The notes under the pieces are model-generated. The model was given only the letters and a program-made list of their open reading frames with translations, had not been told where the DNA came from and made no database searches. From assembly GCA_026874595.1 (NCBI GenBank), contig CM049308.1, positions 43,221,327-43,285,326 on the forward strand: a stretch of 64,000 nucleotides of DNA. The letters are read 5' to 3'. The position numbers and the translations under genes were made by a program. The DNA comes from Sipunculus nudus (taxonomy: Eukaryota; Annelida; Sipuncula; Golfingiida; Sipunculidae). Positions 62,166 through 64,000 of this stretch are shown one piece after another. Position 1 is the first letter of the stretch; each line of letters opens with the position of its first letter.

Positions 62166-63281
62166 ATAGATGTATAGATATATATGTATGGTCCACTTCC
62201 AAAGCAAGAACTCTATTGATGTTTGGATCAAAGGTCAAGGTCACAGGAAAAACTTATTTAAAAATGTGTGGATGAATTTTAAGCCAAACTTTTCATCTCA
62301 AACTTCTTCTACATTTTGCTCACCTACCAATAGTGGAAGAAACTTTTTGGATTTTGGGGTCACTAGGTCAGTGGTCAAGGTCACAGGAGCCATCATTCCA
62401 CATATTTGTTTCCAAATGATAACTCAAGTTTGGATTAACATATTGGTTTCAAACTTGATTTATATATGGCCCAGCAATAAAGTAAGAATCCTTTTTATTT
62501 TGAGGTCATGATGTCAAAGATCAAGGTCACAGGGGTGATCTGTCCACATATTGGTTTCCAGATGACAACACCACTTTGGATTAAAATATTGGTTTCTTAC
62601 TTGACTTATATATGGCCCACCACTAAAGAAAGACCCCTATGATTTTGGGATCAAGAGGTCAGAGGTCAAGGATATCTTTAAAAAGATTTTCTGATGATGT
62701 TGCTCTGGTGTATGTTTAACAAAGACAGGCAATACAAAGTGACCTTTGCTCAGTGTTTATTTAAAATAAATAGGTTATATCATTTGTTAAGCCTTATCAT
62801 ACGTCACTGCTAACCTTGGTGGTAATGTAGGCCCACACAGTATTGTTACTCAATGCAGAGTGATGGCATGCTGGCTTTTTAAAACTTCTATAATAATTAA
62901 GTGATTGTGATACCTGCAAATTTCATTAAAACAACCAAGAACAATACAGAATCCACAATATATTCAAGTAAGAGCAACATAAAATACCAGGATGTCCTGT
63001 CAAATAACGTATAGCCCAATAATTACAGCAAAAGATAATAGAGGGTCTTTTTAATATATAAGGTCAGAGAAAAAAGTGTTAAAATCGCTTTATTTCAAAC
63101 TCCTTTGTGGAAGAGGTAATGATATATGATTGATGTTGTGTTCTGTTTAGGACTGTCCTTTACCCTAACGGAACACTGATAGTGGACCAGGTCAGAGAGA
63201 GGGATGCTGGGGTGTACAGCTGCGTTGGGATCAGCGAGTCAGGACCAGTACAAACATTTGTGTCAGAGCTCATTCTTTCAT
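5678..63281 (+). CDS. PTK7: PTK7 / Off-track-like inactive receptor tyrosine kinase, 5' part (join of 5 exons, optional microexon)
   Basis: Join: 5678-6038, 40623-40761, 47707-47855, 58757-58910, (optional 59332-59340), 63151-63281; the gene continues past the right edge. The joined frame is open for 311 codons plus one base (314 with the microexon). It encodes a signal peptide and three Ig domains, each with a Cys/Trp/Cys core: C51-W63-C99, C149-W161-C196, C244-W254-C292. The resemblance to vertebrate PTK7 is specific: the Trp linking Ig1 to Ig2, the LRCEIEGNPAP stretch, and in Ig3 Asn-Gly-Thr-Leu followed by DAGVYSC. Intron phases are 1, 2, 1, 2, 1, with phase 1 at each domain boundary. Known of the family: PTK7/Off-track has seven Ig domains, one membrane span and an inactive kinase domain, sits at the plasma membrane and acts in Wnt/planar polarity and semaphorin/plexin signalling. 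Only the first three Ig domains are in the window. The assignment rests on remembered family sequence, not on a search. Confidence 0.85.
6039..9390 (+). other. intron 1, part 1: no gene seen
   Basis: Follows the GTAAGT donor of exon 1. A+T-rich, no recognisable coding sequence. The exon 1 frame stays open to about 6196 and an AATAAA lies at 6319-6324. A small tandem of three units of about 27 bases (CTCAGAAAG type) lies at 7245-7300. Confidence 0.5.
9391..9710. repeat. ~35-bp minisatellite (CACTGTACCAAGGATAT type)
   Basis: About eight imperfect copies containing GCACTGTACCAAGGATAT followed by an A+T-rich tail with AATATAATGTAATAAT. Unit length varies between about 35 and 55 bases because some units carry a CCACTGTAC(C/T)AT variant. 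Confidence 0.75.
9711..13270 (+). other. intron 1, part 2: no gene seen
   Basis: No coding exon, RNA gene or clear transposon was recognised. Short TA runs occur near 10875. Open frames of 60-75 codons in this stretch lack any recognisable domain. Confidence 0.4.
13271..13935. repeat. 39-bp minisatellite, about 17 copies
   Basis: Units of 39 bases containing CTAGCTGACTCTGACTTGAC followed by TTGTATAGTTACCACTAC, with TGTATAGT/TGTGTAGT/TAGTATAGT variants. Because 39 is a multiple of three, one frame stays open for 200 codons on the plus strand and another for 160 on the minus strand. Nothing else supports coding: no splice signals, no homology, and both strands are open equally. Confidence 0.9.
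13936..16724 (+). other. intron 1, part 3: no gene seen
   Basis: Unique-looking A+T-rich sequence. A minus-strand frame of 89 codons at 15151-15420 resembles no known protein and is flanked by no clear exon signals. The last nine bases (16716-16724) are the left copy of the target duplication of the adjacent transposon. Confidence 0.4.
16725..18062. mobile_element. non-autonomous Mutator-like (MULE-type) element, 1338 bp
   Basis: The two ends are inverted copies of about 148 bases (about 16725-16872 and 17915-18062). Both begin GGGTG and carry repeated ACAAAAGCCCACC / GACAAAGGCCCAC words. GTAGCTTTC stands directly outside both ends (16716-16724 and 18063-18071), a perfect 9-base direct repeat. 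Long inverted ends with 9-bp target duplications are typical of the Mutator superfamily. The interior is extremely A+T-rich, with two TA microsatellites and no transposase, so it would need a transposase from elsewhere. A foldback element is the alternative class. Confidence 0.75.
17505..17735. repeat. duplicated segment with TA microsatellites inside the MULE
   Basis: Two direct copies of about 110 bases: TATGTATATGCAATAT, then a TA run (17523-17553 and 17629-17687), then ACAGAGTGATC(T/C)-TAAAGTGATCTATGAAAAATATAA. The copies differ mainly in TA run length. The open frames of I and Y residues here are by-products of the TA runs. Confidence 0.8.
18072..21730 (+). other. intron 1, part 4: no gene seen
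   Basis: Unique-looking sequence with short AT-rich tandem stretches near 18290-18365. No coding exon or RNA gene was recognised. Confidence 0.4.
21731..22050. repeat. 48-bp minisatellite, about 6.5 copies, alternating two types
   Basis: Each 48-base unit contains ACATGCTGCCCTTGGACC, GGCTAACTGCTC and an ACATC.TGAGAG segment. Units alternate between GGACCAGCTGG and GGACCTGCTGG, so the array is a 96-base dimer. The unit is a multiple of three and leaves long frames open on both strands; neither is judged a gene. Confidence 0.88.
22051..22436 (+). other. intron 1, part 5: no gene seen
   Basis: Short A+T-rich spacer between two minisatellites, no feature recognised. Confidence 0.4.
22437..23825. 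repeat. ~40-51-bp minisatellite with 374-bp higher-order repeats
   Basis: Units contain GTGATTTAGCCCCTGAATA followed by AGGATGAGTTACT and a TTTGAGAC/GTGAGATG end. The rare variant GAGGCATTGTTACCTATTTAG recurs at 22817, 23191 and 23565, exactly 374 bases apart, so a block of about eight units has been duplicated as a whole. Confidence 0.9.
23840..24260. repeat. possible remnant of a dispersed repeat
   Basis: It begins with TATTTATATAGCGCC, a word I associate with dispersed repeats of marine invertebrates, and includes a CA run (about 23902-23913). Further on is TTTTGGGGCTATGAAACAGA, which resembles another part of such elements. No ends or target duplication could be defined. The family assignment is from memory and is uncertain. 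Confidence 0.3.
24261..25879 (+). other. intron 1, part 6: no gene seen
   Basis: No coding exon, RNA gene or repeat was recognised. Overlapping open frames of 60-76 codons near 25467-25797 on both strands have no recognisable domain. Confidence 0.4.
25880..27115. repeat. 29-bp minisatellite, about 42 copies
   Basis: Unit of 29 bases: GGCATGATGTCCACATACCC followed by ACCCTACAG, with GATG/CATG/CTTG and CATA/CTAC/CTGC/TGTA variants. Because 29 is not a multiple of three, each frame reads through the unit in all phases, giving Met-Ser-Thr-Tyr-Pro-Pro-type frames on the plus strand and His-Gly/Trp-type frames on the minus strand. None is judged a gene. Variant order suggests duplicated blocks, for example around 26440-26590 and 26740-26800. 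Confidence 0.92.
27116..28909 (+). other. intron 1, part 7: no gene seen
   Basis: A+T-rich unique-looking sequence. Open frames of 67-90 codons on both strands (for example 27568-27840 plus, 28104-28307 minus) lack recognisable domains and splice context. Confidence 0.4.
28910..34995. repeat. 68/69-bp minisatellite of about 6.1 kb (~88 copies) with higher-order repeats
   Basis: Units read CTGTATCA(C/G)CAAGATAC, then CGCCTCATAATGGTGACATT or TGTCCTCATAATGG, then a GTCATTGACACCTCCCTGG segment and TCCTCA(G/A)TAAA. Units differ by C/G, one extra base and GTCA/ATCT changes. Identical 207-base frames start at 30031, 30920 and 32087, so blocks of 889 and 1167 bases were copied; frames at 31469 and 32636 repeat the 1167-base step, and 32087 to 33186 gives 1099. 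The open frames are repeat by-products. Edges decay near 34930-34995. Confidence 0.95.
34996..38211 (+). other. intron 1, part 8: no gene seen
   Basis: Unique-looking sequence without a recognisable exon, RNA gene or transposon. Confidence 0.4.
38212..38435. repeat. short degenerate tandem repeat (TTCAACATTTCATGTT type)
   Basis: About five copies of a unit of 40-60 bases containing CAACATTTCATGTT followed by (C/T)TGGCAGT. The spacing is irregular and the copies are diverged. Confidence 0.6.
38436..40371 (+). other. intron 1, part 9: no gene seen
   Basis: No exon or RNA gene recognised. A 94-codon plus-strand frame at 38810-39094 resembles no known protein. Confidence 0.4.
40372..40621 (+). 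repeat. 42-bp tandem repeat forming the 3' end of intron 1
   Basis: About six units containing GCTGACTTCTCTCTGACTCT, then GGTTGTAATG and TTTTTGTCTG(C/T)A. Each unit carries a T-rich tract followed by CAG or TAG before CTGAC, a good copy of a 3' splice site. In the last unit GGTTGTAATG reads GGTTGTAGGG, and that TAG is the exon 2 acceptor. The unit length is a multiple of three. Confidence 0.85.
40623..40761 (+). CDS. PTK7: PTK7-like exon 2: first half of Ig domain 2
   Basis: The acceptor is TTGTAG at 40617-40622 and the donor GTAAGT at 40762. The 139-nt exon enters in phase 1 and leaves in phase 2. It encodes residues 121-166, including the linker Trp121, C149 in LRCEIEGNPAP and W161 in the IEWYKNK strand. 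The Cys-to-Trp spacing is normal for an I-set Ig domain. The second half of the domain is in exon 3. The sequence directly upstream is a 42-bp tandem repeat whose last unit supplies the acceptor. A YAG at 40593-40595 would give an in-frame extension of 27 nt. The use of 40623 is preferred because it recreates the Trp seen at this junction in vertebrate PTK7. Confidence 0.85.
40762..41520 (+). other. intron 2, start: TA microsatellite and unique sequence
   Basis: A run of TA repeats with CA/TTTA/TGTA interruptions lies at about 40785-40850, close to the exon 2 donor. No other feature is recognised up to 41520. Confidence 0.6.
41521..42145. repeat. diverged bivalve-type dispersed repeat
   Basis: It begins with a degenerate hairpin (TTGTATCCACC then GGATACTAAG), similar to the clearer one at 43209-43235. 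Two internal stretches share ATGGTTCAAT then CTGAAATTTG (about 41801 and 41958), a sign of an internal duplication. It looks like an old copy of the family seen at 43.2 kb. Confidence 0.4.
42146..43194 (+). other. intron 2, middle: no gene seen
   Basis: No coding or RNA gene recognised. CAGGGTATGAAATTT at 43005-43019 is nearly an inverted copy of the end at 45509-45523. Confidence 0.35.
43195..43800. repeat. bivalve-type repeat with GTATCCCC hairpin, two internal copies
   Basis: A near-perfect hairpin GTATCCCC...GGGGATAC lies at 43209-43235. Two related segments follow (about 43260-43430 and 43620-43780), sharing CAAAAAATATTTCAC, GATCTTT, a CAAACTT stretch, ATAGATATGGGT/ATAGGTAAGG, and GGTCATGACCT. 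Repeats of this type are common in bivalve genomes to my knowledge; the transposon class is not known to me. Confidence 0.6.
43870..45130. repeat. 289-bp tandem repeat, about 4.3 copies, rich in AGGTCA
   Basis: The word TTTCTGGAT recurs at 43883, 44172, 44461, 44749 and 45036, steps of 287-289 bases. Each unit holds two AAGGTCACAGG segments, a TTTATTGATGTATGGATTTC segment, GTCCCATTGGAAAAG and ATGCATTTTCAGCCAAAC. In several units four AGGTCA half-sites stand together (44266-44292 and 44555-44581). Short open frames here are by-products. Confidence 0.9.
45131..45530. mobile_element. possible end of a DNA transposon (CAGGGTTTGAAATTT)
   Basis: The reverse complement of 45509-45523 reads CAGGGTTTGAAATTT, the kind of end I associate with hAT-type elements in marine invertebrates. 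Next to it lie GGGCAATTGCCC and GGCTTGGTCCCG words. A near match in opposite orientation stands at 43005-43019, but the flanking 8 bases do not agree, so the two ends may belong to different copies. No transposase is seen. Confidence 0.3.
45531..47706 (+). other. intron 2, end: no gene seen
   Basis: Unique-looking sequence up to the exon 3 acceptor. No exon, RNA gene or clear repeat recognised. Confidence 0.4.
47707..47855 (+). CDS. PTK7: PTK7-like exon 3: second half of Ig domain 2
   Basis: The acceptor is ATTTTAG ending at 47706 and the donor GTAGGT at 47856. The 149-nt exon enters in phase 2 and leaves in phase 1. With exon 2 it completes Leu167 and encodes residues 168-216, including the strand NRLRLLAVTPADNGVYSC with C196, and the final strands ending in NFLLNIR. 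The D-x-G-x-Y-x-C motif is the standard Ig signature. The C-terminal strand resembles the NFTLSI strand of vertebrate PTK7 Ig2. An internal ATG at 47726 opens a shadow frame that is not a separate gene. Confidence 0.86.
47856..50329 (+). other. intron 3, start: diverged repeat then unique sequence
   Basis: At about 48030-48470 there are three loosely similar segments with GGTCA(C/G)AGGTCA or AGGTCAGCGGTCAC words, TTGATGAAACTCA / TTCATGAAACTCA and GCAAAACCC.T(G/A)CATAT. They are a diverged relative of the repeats in intron 2. From 48480 to 50329 nothing else is recognised. Confidence 0.45.
50330..52648. repeat. 49-bp minisatellite, about 47 copies, two alternating unit types
   Basis: Unit of 49 bases: ACAGATGTACATAGTTA, then either TGTAGAG or CAGAGAG, then CCTCCTTGTTCAGATACACC and TGACA. 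Copies are almost identical except for the TGTAG/CAGAG switch, CTCC/CTAC and rare single changes, so the array is young or kept uniform. No long frame stays open. Every unit contains CACCTG, an E-box. Confidence 0.95.
52649..55990 (+). other. intron 3, middle: no gene seen
   Basis: A+T-rich unique-looking sequence; no exon, RNA gene or transposon recognised. An 83-codon plus-strand frame at 54884-55135 resembles no known protein. Confidence 0.4.
55991..56297 (-). mobile_element. tRNA-derived SINE
   Basis: Read on the minus strand, the head starts GGAGCTTGG (56286-56294), followed by the A box TGGCATAATGG (56275-56285) and, 33 bases on, the B box GGTTCGCGTCC (56231-56241). This is a typical RNA polymerase III promoter of a tRNA-derived SINE. 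The following body of about 220 bases is moderately G+C-rich and contains TACTGGTCATAGGAGGTAGG and TTGTATGCTCCCCAGGGAGC. It is richer in G+C than its surroundings. The 102-codon plus-strand frame over this stretch is antisense to the SINE. The tail end and target duplication are not defined. Confidence 0.7.
56431..56746. repeat. dispersed repeat, copy A (hairpin CCGTGC...GCACGG to CGCTATTAATATA)
   Basis: It begins AGCAATTACCCGTGCTACGC and holds the short hairpin CCGTGCTACGCACGG at 56446-56460. It ends ACAAATCGCGTTACGCTATT AATATA. Its last 110 bases are shared with copy B at 58481-58598 (ACAAACCC.GAGCATATGTAT, then AATCACGGCAA, then GTCAGAGGAGA). The type of transposon is not known to me. Confidence 0.6.
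56747..58480. other. G+C-richer inserted segment, no gene assigned
   Basis: Between the two repeat copies lies sequence of mixed composition, with a G+C-rich stretch at about 58080-58420 unlike the intron around it. A 108-codon minus-strand frame (58033-58359) runs there, but resembles no known protein. GGGCAATCCCGCTGCGCAAA at 57020-57039 resembles a diverged start of copy A, so 57016-58598 could be a second, longer member of the same family. This is inference. Confidence 0.35.
58481..58598. repeat. dispersed repeat, copy B (end part)
   Basis: It shares with copy A the words CTTC.GACAAACCC, GAGCATATGTATGTC, AATCACGGCAA, TCAGAGGAGA, ATCGC.TTACGCTATTAATA, with about 80-85 percent identity judged by eye. 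It ends about 160 bases before exon 4. Confidence 0.65.
58757..58910 (+). CDS. PTK7: PTK7-like exon 4: first half of Ig domain 3
   Basis: The acceptor is TTACAG ending at 58756 and the donor GTGAGA at 58911. The 154-nt exon enters in phase 1 and leaves in phase 2. It encodes Gly217 (split) to Pro267, with C244 in QFNCEYEG and W254 in ITAWYFKK. Sequons are at N229 and N263. The exon ends in the loop before the strand that starts TVLYPNG, a loop that is longer in vertebrate PTK7. The split codon can be completed either by exon 5 (Arg) or by the 9-nt microexon (Ser). Confidence 0.85.
58911..60150 (+). other. intron 4, start: microexon region, no other gene
   Basis: Holds the candidate microexon at 59332-59340. 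A two-copy direct repeat (CTCATAGGAGGT(G/A)CTG) lies at 59204-59260. Otherwise T-rich sequence without recognised features. Confidence 0.5.
59332..59340 (+). CDS. PTK7: candidate 9-nt microexon in the Ig3 loop of PTK7
   Basis: Nine bases, TGGAGGAAG, lie between a good acceptor (a T-rich tract ending CTCGGACAG at 59331) and a near-perfect donor (AAG|GTAAGTA at 59341). The insert is a multiple of three and fits the phase 2 junction. Skipped, the loop reads Asn-Pro-Arg-Thr; included, it reads Asn-Pro-Ser-Gly-Gly-Arg-Thr. It would therefore add three residues to an exposed loop without changing the rest of Ig3. Both splice sites are seen in the sequence; use of the exon is inferred and needs transcript data. 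Chance pairing of two sites at this distance is possible. Confidence 0.5.
60151..60640. repeat. bivalve-type repeat with GCTCAGCTGAC palindrome and an ERE palindrome
   Basis: It starts AGCTCAGCTGACTGTAACTA and near its other end has a long palindrome, AGCTCAGCTGAC...GTCATCTGAGCT (60581-60609). TGTGGTTTCATCTAGTGTCT occurs twice (about 60382 and 60549). AGGTCACTGTGACCT at 60315-60329 is a perfect inverted AGGTCA repeat with three-base spacing. Repeats of this type are familiar from bivalve genomes. Confidence 0.6.
60950..60975. repeat. poly-C run of 26 bases
   Basis: Twenty-six consecutive C, following a C-rich stretch with CCGC and CACCC words. It produces a run of Pro codons in one open frame that is not judged a gene. 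Its exact length is likely to be unreliable in sequencing. Confidence 0.9.
60976..61900 (+). other. intron 4, middle: no gene seen
   Basis: A+T-rich sequence, no exon or repeat recognised. Confidence 0.4.
61901..62700. repeat. AAGGTCACAGG-type repeats with TA microsatellite
   Basis: Three to four diverged units of about 140-150 bases, each with a GATAACTC(C/A)AGTTTGGATT segment, TTTCAAACTTGA, TATATATGG(C/T)CCA and AGGTCAAGGTCACAGG. They are related to the 289-bp repeats of intron 2. A TA run lies at 62108-62147 with GATA repeats after it (62148-62170). The isoleucine/tyrosine-rich frames here come from the TA run. Confidence 0.7.
62701..63150 (+). other. intron 4, end: no gene seen
   Basis: Unique-looking A+T-rich sequence up to the exon 5 acceptor. 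Confidence 0.4.
63151..63281 (+). CDS. PTK7: PTK7-like exon 5: second half of Ig domain 3
   Basis: The acceptor is TTCTGTTTAG ending at 63150 and the donor GTAAGT at 63282. The 131-nt exon enters in phase 2 and leaves in phase 1, as expected at an Ig domain boundary. It encodes a strand with Asn-Gly-Thr-Leu (a sequon at N274 in the skipped form), then RERDAGVYSC with C292, and a last strand with SELILS. Vertebrate PTK7 Ig3 has the same layout: V-F-A-N-G-S-L, then a D/N-A-G-x-Y-x-C motif, then a closing strand rich in L. Later exons lie beyond the window. Confidence 0.86.
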
Positions 63282-64000
63282 GTAAGTTTACTTATATATT
63301 GTCTCTAAATGTCAGCAGGCATTCTTAATTATTTAGCTGTTTCCATGATTATCCCTCACATATGTGCACACTTAATTTTTGTGTATTTTACAGACACAAC
63401 ACAAAACCATTCTGTGTGTCCTCAACAAAATGTAACACATAGAGAGAGCTAAGGTATGGCAGAACATAGAGAGCTGGATGTCCAATATATCATGAGAGCC
63501 TGACAGATTGGCTTTCAATGTCTTATGACTTCTCTATTAATAGATACTTTATGCATAGAAAATCTTTGATCCAAAAGGCAGAATAATTACATAAGTTACT
63601 TGCCTTGTGAATTGCCATTGTCTTCATTCGTTGGGAGTGCCACCATCAACAAATTTTCATTAAAATCATTTTAGACACATTTATTGCACATTATATCAAA
63701 GATAGTGCAGTCATCAATATATATACCTGTCTTGGCCTATGTGATGCCCTTGACAGAGTATTCCACACAAAATATGATATGTCATTTTGGTTTCGATATC
63801 AGGTGGCTTTTAGCCTGTTAGCTAGGGCTGGGTATTGGTGAGTCTATTCATGTACAATCTGTATTGTAATACACTCAAAGTGATACCCGATATGTATTGA
63901 CGATACAGAGAGAGGGAGAAAGAGAGAGAATATTATCCTAATTTTAGGCCTAGATGAGCGAGCCACATGTCAGTACCGACATAAGAACTCAGTGTTGCTG
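63282..64000 (+). other. intron 5 (start), to window edge
   Basis: Follows the GTAAGT donor of exon 5. A purine-rich GAGAGAGGGAGAAAGAGAGAG run lies at about 63907-63929. An AG at 63946-63947 is followed by a short open phase 1 stretch to the edge, too short and unlike the family to call an exon. Confidence 0.5.

Noticed and set aside
63948-64000. Possible sixth exon after TTTTAG at 63942-63947, open in the right phase
   Set aside because: Only 53 bases are visible, the preceding tract is purine-rich, and the reading does not resemble the start of PTK7 Ig4.

Overview
The window looks like nuclear DNA of an invertebrate animal, most likely a marine mollusc and probably a bivalve. It is A+T-rich, has long introns with GT-AG splice sites, and carries many long minisatellites. 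It also contains dispersed repeats of types common in bivalve genomes: AAGGTCACAGG-type repeats, a hairpin beginning GTATCCCC, and a GCTCAGCTGAC palindrome. No species is named, because nothing in the sequence fixes it. There is no bacterial-style gene organisation.

Only one protein-coding gene can be supported: the 5' part of a PTK7 / Off-track / CCK4 orthologue on the + strand. PTK7 is a catalytically inactive receptor tyrosine kinase of Wnt and planar cell polarity signalling. Its coding exons here are 5678-6038 (signal peptide and Ig1), 40623-40761 and 47707-47855 (Ig2), then 58757-58910 and 63151-63281 (Ig3). A possible 9-nt microexon lies at 59332-59340. All five main exons join in one open frame of 311 codons plus one base. 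The Trp codon split across the exon 1/exon 2 junction matches the Trp that links Ig1 and Ig2 in vertebrate PTK7. The other Ig domains, membrane segment and pseudokinase domain lie beyond the right edge.

Layout. 1-5490 is 5' flank: a TTGGT/ACCAA-rich stretch with a SINE-like head, a MITE-like inverted-repeat element (about 1209-1550), a minisatellite with DR1 nuclear-receptor-type sites (2975-3378), and a second minisatellite split by a MITE (4066-4640). Intron 1 (6039-40622, 34.6 kb) holds minisatellites of about 35, 39, 48, 50, 29 and 68 bp, the last about 6 kb long with higher-order structure. It also holds a 1.34-kb Mutator-like element with about 148-bp inverted repeats and a 9-bp target duplication (16725-18062), and a 42-bp tandem repeat running straight into the exon 2 acceptor. 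Intron 2 (40762-47706) is dominated by bivalve-type dispersed repeats and a 289-bp tandem block rich in AGGTCA. Intron 3 (47856-58756) holds a 49-bp minisatellite of about 47 copies, a tRNA-derived SINE and a G+C-richer inserted segment. Intron 4 (58911-63150) holds the microexon, a poly-C run and repeats with a perfect oestrogen-response-element palindrome.

Roughly one fifth of the window is minisatellite DNA. I saw no CRISPR array, no phage or defence system and no intact autonomous transposon. The most unusual items are the frame-neutral microexon in the Ig3 loop, the splice acceptor apparently built from a tandem repeat, and the clustered nuclear-receptor half-sites carried by repeats.
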